Origin: Paracoccaceae bacterium
GTDB taxonomy: Bacteria > Pseudomonadota > Alphaproteobacteria > Rhodobacterales > Rhodobacteraceae
Length of the DNA: 5,428 nucleotides
Direction of reading: 5' to 3'
NCBI GenBank assembly: GCA_026984895.1
Contig: JALSRF010000032.1
Location: 1 to 5,428 of the forward strand
Positions 1 through 4,204 of the stretch are shown here, one piece after another. The notes below the pieces were generated by a model, which was given only the letters and a program-made list of their open reading frames with translations, did no database searches and was not told the DNA's origin. The stretch's first letter is position 1. Every line of letters starts with the position of its first letter. The position numbers were made by a program, and so were the translations under genes.

Positions 1-218
1 TCATGGCCGTCAACCTTGAGGTTGAACAATGTCGCCAGAAAGCGGCCTGCGCGCAGGCGCTTGATCAGCGTATTGAAGGGGATGTTGATCGGAAGCGGGT
101 CTTCTCCGCCGCCGTAAACGATGCCTGGTACCTTGCCTTCGCGGCGTGCTTGACGGGCGGCCCCCTTGCCTGTCCCCGAACGTACCTCGGCGTGAAGATC
201 CGGGATCTTTCCTGCCAT
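1..218 (-). CDS. rplY: 50S ribosomal protein L25 (general stress protein Ctc family), N-terminal part
   Basis: The gene runs off the left edge, so only the first 72 codons are visible. The product starts MAGKIPDLHAEVRSGTGKGA, then has ARQARREGKVPGIVYGG and INIPFN. This is the usual opening of the L25/Ctc domain, where the K-VPG-VYG strand contacts 5S rRNA. L25 binds 5S rRNA in the central protuberance of the large ribosomal subunit; alphaproteobacterial forms usually add a C-terminal TL5-type domain, which would lie outside this window. The start is fixed by ATG at 218-216 with a strong AGGAG ribosome binding site at 230-226, seven bases upstream. It is the last gene in the transcription direction here, about 208 bases after deoD, and appears to have its own promoter. 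Family assignment is by recognition of conserved residues; there is nothing unusual in the visible part. Confidence 0.93.
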   Translation of the reverse strand, partial: MAGKIPDLHAEVRSGTGKGAARQARREGKVPGIVYGGGEDPLPINIPFNTLIKRLRAGRFLATLFNLKVDGH

Positions 219-276
219 TGGTTTTCTCCTAGGTTATGGGGCATCCTCCAAGGGTGTATGCCCGCGTGAAGGCGTG

Positions 277-305
277 CGTATAGACGACCTGCGCCAGCTT
301 GGAAA
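277..305 (-). promoter_or_regulatory. Candidate sigma70-type promoter for rplY
   Basis: On the minus strand TTTCCA (305-300) and TATACG (282-277) are separated by 17 bases. The match to TTGACA is 4 of 6, and the -10 element stands out in a GC-rich spacer. A transcript would start near 270 and leave a leader of about 50 bases before the rplY start at 218. It is the best AT-rich promoter-like block between deoD and rplY, but it is a consensus match only. Confidence 0.35.
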
Positions 306-353
306 GGGGAAATTGAACCCGGGCAGGGCGGCGCGCCCAGCGAAGCGGCGGCC

Positions 354-403
354 GGGGCCGGACGGGGGCCGGGCAGGGGGGCGGACAGGGGACGGGCAGG
401 GGG
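354..403 (+). other. G-quadruplex-forming run (plus strand)
   Basis: The plus strand carries G-runs of 4 (354-357), 5 (364-368), 6 (376-381), 4 (388-391) and 5 (399-403) bases, with intervening loops of 6, 7, 6 and 7 bases. That satisfies the standard G4+ N1-7 quadruplex pattern with tetrads to spare. The G-rich strand is the template strand for the minus-strand genes, and the block lies just after the deoD stop and before rplY. Folding could impede RNA polymerase running out of deoD or could be a replication or recombination weak point. The pattern is seen directly; any function is inferred. Confidence 0.6.
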
Positions 404-405
404 CC
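360..405. repeat. Two tandem copies of a 23-bp G-rich unit
   Basis: Bases 360-382 and 383-405 align without gaps, with 20 of 23 positions identical (differences at unit positions 5, 10 and 22). The unit begins GGAC, contains CGGGCAGGGGG, and supplies most of the G-runs of the overlapping quadruplex candidate. It probably arose by tandem duplication in the deoD-rplY spacer. The period is not a multiple of three and no gene covers it. Confidence 0.6.
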
Positions 406-407
406 AG

Positions 408-425
408 CCGCGCCCCGGGGCGCGG
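408..425 (-). terminator. GC-only hairpin directly after deoD
   Basis: CCGCGCCCCGGGGCGCGG is a perfect 18-bp palindrome ending two bases past the deoD stop codon. In RNA it would form a 7-bp all-GC stem with a four-base loop. No run of U follows on the minus strand; C-rich sequence from the G-quadruplex block follows instead. It may stop or pause transcription or protect the 3' end of the deoD mRNA, but it is not a classical intrinsic terminator. Confidence 0.4.
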
Positions 426-426
426 G

Positions 427-1143
427 TCACTCAAGCGCCGCCTCAAGAGCGATTTCGATCATGTCGCCAAAGCTGCGTTCGCGCTGATCGGCGGGCAGCG
501 CATCGCCGCTGATCAGGTGATCGGAAACCGTCAGCACCGCCAGCGCGCGCCGCCCGTAGCGCGCCGCCAGGGTGTAGAGCTCGGCCGCTTCCATCTCCAC
601 CCCGAGAATGCCGTGGCGCACCATCTGTTCGTTCAGGTCCGGGCGTTCGTCGTAAAACGTGTCCGACGAATAGATACCGCCCACATGCACGCCGATACCG
701 CGCGCGCCGGCCATCTTCTCGGCGGCATCGACCGCCGCGCGCAGCAGCGCGTAGCTGGCCGTGGGGGCGAAGTTCACTTCGCGAAAGATCGTGTTCGAGG
801 GGGTGGAAACGGTTGTGGCCGACATGGCCACGATCACATCGCGCACGGCGATGTGTTCCTGCATCGCCCCGCAAGAGCCGATTCGGATCAGCGTCTGCGC
901 GCCATAGTCCCGGATCAGTTCGTTGACGTAGATCGACAGGCTGGGCATTCCCATGCCCGAGCCCTGGATGGTCACGCGGTGTCCCTTGTAGCTGCCGGTG
1001 AAGCCCAGCATCCCGCGCACCTCGTTGACCAGTTCGGCGTTGTCCAGAAAGGTCTCGGCCGCCCACCGGGCGCGATACGGGTCTCCGGGCAGCAGGACGG
1101 TTTCGGCAATCTGGCCTTTGCTGGCGCCAATATGGAATGTCAT
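427..1143 (-). CDS. deoD: Purine-nucleoside phosphorylase (DeoD type, hexameric family)
   Basis: The product, 238 residues (E. coli DeoD has 239), splits purine (deoxy)ribonucleosides with phosphate into free base and (deoxy)ribose 1-phosphate, a cytoplasmic salvage reaction. The family residues are all in place: His4 at the subunit interface; phosphate-binding Gly20 in LLPGDPYRA, Arg24, Arg43 and Arg87; Ser90 in RIGSCGA; the ribose-binding G-VEMEAAELY stretch with Glu183, Met184 and Glu185; and base-site Asp208 in TVSDHL with Arg221 after it. The start MTFHIGASKG matches the family N-terminus, and AGGGGAG at 1155-1149 lies five bases upstream of the ATG. The frame stays open far upstream into the preceding gene, but that part is arginine-rich shadow. 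It follows the M29 aminopeptidase gene by 98 bases and may be co-transcribed with it. Nothing suggests loss of function. Confidence 0.96.
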   Translation of the reverse strand: MTFHIGASKGQIAETVLLPGDPYRARWAAETFLDNAELVNEVRGMLGFTGSYKGHRVTIQGSGMGMPSLSIYVNELIRDYGAQTLIRIGSCGAMQEHIAVRDVIVAMSATTVSTPSNTIFREVNFAPTASYALLRAAVDAAEKMAGARGIGVHVGGIYSSDTFYDERPDLNEQMVRHGILGVEMEAAELYTLAARYGRRALAVLTVSDHLISGDALPADQRERSFGDMIEIALEAALE

Positions 1144-1215
1144 CTGGGCTCCCCTGGTGATCAGTGGCGCAGGATAAACGGGAAATTCGTGTCGCCGCAA
1201 GGGTGGATCGGCGCG

Positions 1216-1234
1216 CCGCCGCCCTGCGCGGCGG
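1216..1234 (-). other. Intercistronic GC hairpin between the aminopeptidase gene and deoD
   Basis: CCGCCGC (1216-1222) and GCGGCGG (1228-1234) form a perfect 7-bp inverted repeat around a five-base loop, eight bases past the aminopeptidase stop codon. No U-run follows on the transcribed strand, so it is better read as a possible attenuator or mRNA 3'-end stabiliser than as a full terminator. In sequence this GC-rich such stems also arise by chance. Confidence 0.3.
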
Positions 1235-1241
1235 GTTCGGA

Positions 1242-2468
1242 TCAGATCACGAATTCGCCGGCGCGCATGATCGCGTGGCGCGCGCCGTCCTCGCCCTGCC
1301 CGTCCACATCGGTTTCGGCGCTGCCGATCATGCAGTCCGTATGTATCTGGCTGGAGTTGGCCCCCGCGAGGTCCCTGTCGGCGCCCTCTTGCAGGTTCAT
1401 GTCGTAGCTGTTGCCAAAGGCGATGTGGCAGGCGGCGTTTTCGTCGAACAGCGTGTTGAAGAACAGCACCCCCGAACGCGCAATGGGCGAGGAATTGGCC
1501 ACCAGCGCCACTTCGCCCAGCTGCGCGGCGCCGTCGTCGGTGCAAAGGTGCTGGCGGATCACCTTTTCGCCCGTGTCGGCGGTGATGCGGGTGGCGCGGC
1601 CGGCCTCGAACTCGACCACCAGCCCCTCGACGATGGTGCCGGCGACCGAGACCGGCTTGGTAAAGACGGCGCGGCCCTCGGTGCGGTTCCTGTCGGGCAT
1701 GGTAAAGACCTCTTCGGTCGGCAGGTTGGGGGCGTAGGCGGTGCCATCGGGCAGGCTCAGCCCGCCGCCGACCCACTTGTGCCCGCGCGCCAGCCCCACC
1801 GTCAGATCGGTGCCGCCGCCGCTGAAATGCAGCGCCGACAGCCGCAGCGCCTGCAGCACGTCGCGGCGCCGGTAAAGCTCGGCGAAATTCGCCTGCCAGG
1901 CGGCGACCGGATCGGGCTGATCAACCCGGGTGGCGCGGAAGACTTCCGCCCAGAGCCGTTCGCGCGCCGCCGGCGCGGGGGCGTCGGGGAACACCCTGGC
2001 GGCCCAGCCTTCGGTGACATAGGGGATGATGTTCCAGTTGGTGCTGTTCGAAACGATGGCATCCAGAAACGGGCGCGCCGCCCTTGACTGCGCCCGGGTG
2101 GCGCGCGCCACCCTTGCCGGGTCCTGACCGGCCAGCAGCCCGGGGGTGTCGCCGGCGATGGCCAGGCGCGCGGTATTGCCCGATTTCAGCGCCGCCCCCA
2201 TGGCCGCGTAAAGCCAGCCCGGCGCGTGGTCGAAACAGGCGTCATGTCCATGTTCATGGCGCGCCAGCGTCATTGCGTCGTCGGAAAGGAACGGGATCAC
2301 GGCGCTGGCCCCGGCCCGGTAGGCCTGGACGGTGATCAGGCGCACCAGTTCCAGCGCGCCGGTGGGGGCGGTCAGCAGCAGTTCCTGTCCCGGTTTCAGG
2401 TTCAGCCCGAAACGCACGCCCAGTTCGGCGAGTTTTTCAAGCCTGGTTTCAAATTCCGTGCCGTTCAT
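1242..2468 (-). CDS. M29 family metallo-aminopeptidase (aminopeptidase T/AmpS type)
   Basis: The 408-residue product matches the usual family length (about 410). M29 enzymes are cytoplasmic, two-metal exopeptidases that remove N-terminal residues from peptides. The N-terminal half (about 1-220) contains GLNLKPGQELLLTAP and the STNWNIIPYVTEGWA block. The C-terminal catalytic half holds the expected ligands: Glu252/Glu253 in NLPTEEVFT, Glu319 in AQLGEVALV, His348 in HIAFGNSY, Tyr355, and His376 and Asp378 in QIHTDCMIG. All six positions known from aminopeptidase T and AmpS are kept, so it should be active. I chose the ATG at 2468-2466 (MNGTEFETRLEKLAELGVRF); an in-frame ATG six codons upstream at 2486 has no ribosome binding site. 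The chosen start has only a weak GGGCGG in front. It may head a two-gene unit with deoD. No signal peptide or membrane segment is seen. Confidence 0.93.
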   Translation of the reverse strand: MNGTEFETRLEKLAELGVRFGLNLKPGQELLLTAPTGALELVRLITVQAYRAGASAVIPFLSDDAMTLARHEHGHDACFDHAPGWLYAAMGAALKSGNTARLAIAGDTPGLLAGQDPARVARATRAQSRAARPFLDAIVSNSTNWNIIPYVTEGWAARVFPDAPAPAARERLWAEVFRATRVDQPDPVAAWQANFAELYRRRDVLQALRLSALHFSGGGTDLTVGLARGHKWVGGGLSLPDGTAYAPNLPTEEVFTMPDRNRTEGRAVFTKPVSVAGTIVEGLVVEFEAGRATRITADTGEKVIRQHLCTDDGAAQLGEVALVANSSPIARSGVLFFNTLFDENAACHIAFGNSYDMNLQEGADRDLAGANSSQIHTDCMIGSAETDVDGQGEDGARHAIMRAGEFVI

Positions 2469-2523
2469 GATCCGCCCGCTCGTCATTGGTCCGGGCAGAG
2501 GATTTCATACTGCGTTCCGGGCG

Positions 2524-2571
2524 GCAAGGCGCTTGCAGGCGTCCTGGGCAAGGTTCTTGCCGGAACCTTGC
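2524..2571. promoter_or_regulatory. Cluster of GCAAG/CTTGC pentamers upstream of the aminopeptidase gene
   Basis: Five copies of the same pentamer in either orientation fall within 48 bp: GCAAG at 2524 and 2548, CTTGC at 2532, 2556 and 2567. Two of the pairings are perfect dyads: GCAAG-GCG-CTTGC (2524-2536) and the 9-bp GCAAGGTTC / GAACCTTGC (2548-2556 and 2563-2571) around a six-base centre. The cluster ends 56 bases before the aminopeptidase start. It could be an operator with several half-sites, or two RNA hairpins that end the upstream regulator transcript. I cannot place a clear -10/-35 pair here. Confidence 0.35.
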
Positions 2572-2653
2572 GCCGCTGCCGCCGGTGCCGGGCGGGTCGG
2601 TGCGCAGCCCGCTCTGCCCCCGGGTGCCCCGTGCGCCAGTTCGGTCCCGTGTG

Positions 2654-2703
2654 GGGCCGGGCGTTTGGTCTGGCGTTCGGGCCGGGCCTTCGGTCTGGCG
2701 CTC
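2654..2703. repeat. Two tandem copies of a 25-bp unit
   Basis: Bases 2654-2678 and 2679-2703 align without gaps with 22 of 25 identical (differences at unit positions 10, 13 and 23). The unit starts GGGCCGGGC and contains GGTCTGGCG. It lies in the 275-base spacer between the regulator gene stop and the aminopeptidase start. Its period of 25 is not a multiple of three, which argues against the open frames that cross it being real genes. The rest of this spacer shows only GC-rich low-complexity sequence apart from the GCAAG/CTTGC cluster. Confidence 0.6.
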
Positions 2704-2743
2704 GCTCCTGCACAGGGGTGCGGCGCGGCGGCGCGGCGCGCAC

Positions 2744-3277
2744 TCACCTGTCGGAGGCCGGCTGGTTCGTCCTTGCCGAATCCGTGGTAAAGCCGGCGAT
2801 CAGATCCTCGATTGCCGCCGAGATCAGTTCCGAGCGGCTGGACACGCCGACCTTGCGATAGATCGAGGCGTTCTGCGCCCGGACGGTGCCTTCGCGGGTC
2901 GCGCGCATGGCGGCAATTTCGGGTATGGAGGCGCCCTTGATGGTCAGCAGCGCCACATCGCGTTCGGCGGCGCTGAGCCCCCAGATTTCGAAATGCCGTT
3001 CCACCGCCTGCTGAAAGGCACCGCTGGCCGCATCAAGCGCGGTCTCGACCCGGCGGTTTCGCCGCAGCAGCAGCCGGTATTCCCGCAGGCTGATACCGGC
3101 GCCGGTCGCCAGAGCCAGCACGCCGCAGAACTCCAGCCAGGTGTGGGGCGTCATCTCATGCCACTCGGCAATGACATCGGCAAGGAAGATGGCGCCGCAG
3201 CCGATCTGCATTGCCGCCGACAGCAAAAACAGGGCGCGGCGAAAGCGGGCGGATCGGCGTGTCGTGCGAAATTTCAT
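2744..3277 (-). CDS. LuxR-type helix-turn-helix regulator with two N-terminal membrane helices
   Basis: The 177-residue product has a basic N-terminus (KFRTTRRSARFRR), a hydrophobic segment at about 14-36, a short polar loop at 37-46 (with His40, Met42 and His45) and a second hydrophobic segment at about 47-64. A charged, probably cytoplasmic linker (REYRLLLRRNRR) follows, and then a GerE/LuxR-type DNA-binding domain at about 100-160. That domain shows LSAAERDVALL, the EIAAMRATREGTVRAQ scaffold and recognition helices, and IYRKVGVSSRSELI. By the positive-inside rule both termini are cytoplasmic and the loop faces the periplasm. There is no receiver domain and no autoinducer domain, so it would be a membrane-anchored one-component regulator. 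The start at 3277 has GAGAGG eight bases upstream. Neighbours are a periplasmic cupredoxin upstream and an aminopeptidase downstream, each behind its own spacer. The target genes and signal are unknown. Confidence 0.88.
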   Translation of the reverse strand: MKFRTTRRSARFRRALFLLSAAMQIGCGAIFLADVIAEWHEMTPHTWLEFCGVLALATGAGISLREYRLLLRRNRRVETALDAASGAFQQAVERHFEIWGLSAAERDVALLTIKGASIPEIAAMRATREGTVRAQNASIYRKVGVSSRSELISAAIEDLIAGFTTDSARTNQPASDR

Positions 3278-3353
3278 GTTTACGGCCTCTCATACTCGAA
3301 ATGGCACGCGGGAACCGGATGCGCAGCCCGTGCCCCTGCCCGGGTGCGGATGG

Positions 3354-3382
3354 ATTTTCCGCAGCCGGATTTCCCCTGCCAA
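3354..3382 (-). promoter_or_regulatory. Candidate promoter of the LuxR-type regulator gene
   Basis: On the minus strand TTGGCA (3382-3377) matches the -35 consensus at 5 of 6 positions, and GAAAAT (3359-3354) lies 17 bases on as a weak -10 (4 of 6). The predicted leader is about 70 bases, ending in the GAGAGG ribosome binding site at 3291-3286. This is a consensus match without other support. Confidence 0.33.
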
Positions 3383-3418
3383 ACGCCATGCAGGATAGCG
3401 CGCAGGACGGTGCCGGCA

Positions 3419-3437
3419 TGTGATACACAATGTCACA
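3419..3437. promoter_or_regulatory. TGTGA-N9-TCACA dyad upstream of the regulator promoter
   Basis: A five-base inverted repeat with a nine-base centre sits 36 bases upstream of the candidate -35 element of the LuxR-type gene. The arms match CRP half-sites, but CRP sites need a six-base centre, so this is not a normal CRP/FNR operator. It could be an operator for another regulator or chance. Confidence 0.2.
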
Positions 3438-3438
3438 C

Positions 3439-3480
3439 CCTGCCGCCGCAGCCGGGTTGTGGCCCGGGCGCGGCGGCAGG
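3439..3480 (-). terminator. Long hairpin after the cupredoxin gene
   Basis: CCTGCCGCCGC (3439-3449) pairs perfectly over 11 bp with 3470-3480. Inside it, after a two-by-two internal loop, CCGGG (3452-3456) pairs with CCCGG (3463-3467) around a six-base loop. The structure begins eight bases past the cupredoxin stop codon, the right place for a terminator. Only scattered U residues follow on the minus strand, so it is a hairpin of terminator type without a clean U-tract. Confidence 0.5.
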
Positions 3481-3488
3481 CGGCCTTC

Positions 3489-3956
3489 TCATTCAACGGT
3501 CACAAGCGTCCACATTCCGGCAGCATAGTGGCCGGGGACATTGCAATACAGCGCGTATGTGCCGGGCTCCAGGGCAACGCTGAGCGTGCCGGTCGCGCCC
3601 GGAGCAAGCTCGGCAACCTCGCCGACACTGCCGGCCGCGGTTTCGTCCACGCGCATGGCCGCCGGGTCGTAGGGCAGGGTCGCGTCGGGGGCGGAAAGCT
3701 TGCTGACCACCATTTCGTGCGCGGCATCGCTCGCCGTGTTGGTGACGACAAAGGTGACCGGACCGGCCGGAATTGCGGTCGCGCTGGCGGCAATGCCCAT
3801 GGCGTCCTCCAGGCGGTTGGCGTGGTCTTCGATCTTGTGGGTGTCGGTCATGTCCATGGAGGACATGGCATCCCACAGGAACACATGGACGGTGCTGTCG
3901 GCAAAGGCCGGGGCCGCGCCGATGGCAAGCGCGCCGGCAAGCAGGATCTTCTTCAT
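3489..3956 (-). CDS. Periplasmic type-1 copper protein (cupredoxin, COG4454-like)
   Basis: The 155-residue precursor starts with a Sec signal peptide (MKKILLAGALAIGAAPAFA, likely cleaved before Asp20), so the mature protein of about 136 residues is exported. It has the type-1 copper ligand set in standard order: His80 in AAHEMVVSKL, then Cys138, His143 and Met148 in the YCNVPGHYAAGMW loop typical of plastocyanin/azurin-like folds. The strands IPAGPVTFVVTNTASD and ELAPGATGTLSVALEPGTYALYC are recognisable cupredoxin core. Before the core (30-53) lies a stretch rich in Met, His and Asp (Met31, Met34, Met36, His40, His45) that might bind a second metal. Electron transfer or copper handling in the periplasm is expected, but the partner is unknown. 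ATG at 3956-3954 has GGAG at 3968-3965, eight bases upstream. It appears to be a single-gene unit with its own promoter region and a hairpin after it. Confidence 0.9.
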   Translation of the reverse strand: MKKILLAGALAIGAAPAFADSTVHVFLWDAMSSMDMTDTHKIEDHANRLEDAMGIAASATAIPAGPVTFVVTNTASDAAHEMVVSKLSAPDATLPYDPAAMRVDETAAGSVGEVAELAPGATGTLSVALEPGTYALYCNVPGHYAAGMWTLVTVE

Positions 3957-3987
3957 TTTCTGAACTCCGCAATGAGGTTGGTTGATC

Positions 3988-4003
3988 GCCGGCGGGTGCC
4001 GGC
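3988..4003 (-). other. Leader hairpin before the cupredoxin gene
   Basis: GCCGGC (3988-3993) and GCCGGC (3998-4003), self-complementary hexamers separated by four bases, would form a 6-bp GC stem in the predicted 5' leader, about 20 bases upstream of the ribosome binding site. It may stabilise the mRNA or affect translation; it does not cover the GGAG. No riboswitch architecture is visible. Confidence 0.3.
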
Positions 4004-4034
4004 TACGACCGGACCTATGGGCGAAGCCATGCCT

Positions 4035-4062
4035 CGGATATTGAAACGGGGTTTATTTTCAA
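4035..4062 (-). promoter_or_regulatory. Candidate cupredoxin promoter, overlapped by an ATTGAAA dyad
   Basis: On the minus strand TTGAAA (4062-4057, 5 of 6 to TTGACA) is followed after 16 bases by TATCCG (4040-4035). The same region forms a perfect 7-bp inverted repeat, ATTGAAA (4040-4046) and TTTCAAT (4057-4063), with a ten-base centre, so a protein bound to the dyad would cover the -35 and spacer. The block is clearly AT-rich against its surroundings. Transcription would start near 4028, giving a leader of about 72 bases. Confidence 0.4.
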
Positions 4063-4064
4063 TG

Positions 4065-4092
4065 GCCTAATCGTCCGATTAGGCGTCTAATC
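4065..4092. promoter_or_regulatory. GATTAG/CTAATC palindrome plus third half-site (putative operator)
   Basis: GCCTAATCGTCCGATTAGGC (4065-4084) is an inverted repeat with two perfect 9-bp arms around a two-base centre. A third CTAATC lies at 4087-4092, exactly 20 bp from the first (4067-4072), and the inverted copy GATTAG is at 4077-4082. The three half-sites therefore fall on one face of the helix, about 10 bp apart. The array lies immediately upstream of the candidate -35 of the cupredoxin gene, the usual place for an activator. I do not recognise the motif as that of a named regulator. Confidence 0.5.
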
Positions 4093-4204
4093 CGATGATG
4101 TGCGCGGAACTCTGCCGGCCCGGTCCACGGGGCGGACTCCGATCGGGTGCGCATTGTCGCAGCCGCTTGACAACGGGGCTTTCGTGCGTTTCCGGGCCGC
4201 CCGA

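Noticed and set aside
274..1407. Long plus-strand open frame of 377 codons over deoD and the end of the aminopeptidase gene
   Set aside because: It is antisense to two clearly recognised genes, has no family motifs, is rich in Arg/Gly/His as expected for a GC-rich shadow, and has no ribosome binding site.
1144..1776. Upstream extension of the deoD frame
   Set aside because: The frame is open, but the extension is Arg-rich shadow of the aminopeptidase gene; the conserved MTFHIG start with AGGGGAG at 1149-1155 fixes the true start.
1164..2087. Plus-strand open frame of 307 codons over the aminopeptidase gene
   Set aside because: Antisense shadow of an M29 gene whose catalytic residues are all conserved on the other strand.
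2449..2508. Possible 19-residue leader peptide overlapping the aminopeptidase start
   Set aside because: Starts MKSSARTNDERADHERHGI but has no Shine-Dalgarno and no regulatory-codon run; chance is the simpler explanation.
2553..2566. GTTC/GAAC dyad as a LexA box
   Set aside because: The alphaproteobacterial LexA box is GAAC-N7-GTTC; here the half-sites are in the opposite order with a six-base centre.
2483..2743. Minus-strand frame of 86 codons ending GTQYEILCPDQ
   Set aside because: The tail looks protein-like, but the rest is Arg/Pro-rich and no start with a ribosome binding site is seen.
2505..2747. Minus-strand frame of 80 codons with a GTG start overlapping the regulator stop (GTGA)
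   Set aside because: The overlap looks like translational coupling, but there is no ribosome binding site, composition is Ala/Pro/Arg low complexity, and it runs through a 25-bp tandem repeat that is out of phase with codons.
2486..3583. Plus-strand open frame of 365 codons over the regulator gene and spacers
   Set aside because: It crosses three unrelated regions, including the 25-bp tandem repeat and a hairpin, and shows no recognisable domain.
4167..4172. Perfect TTGACA on the plus strand
   Set aside because: No acceptable -10 at 16-18 bases and no plus-strand gene follows.
4154..4173. TTGTC-N10-GACAA inverted repeat after the mutase stop as a terminator
   Set aside because: Only five-base arms and no U-tract; too weak to call.
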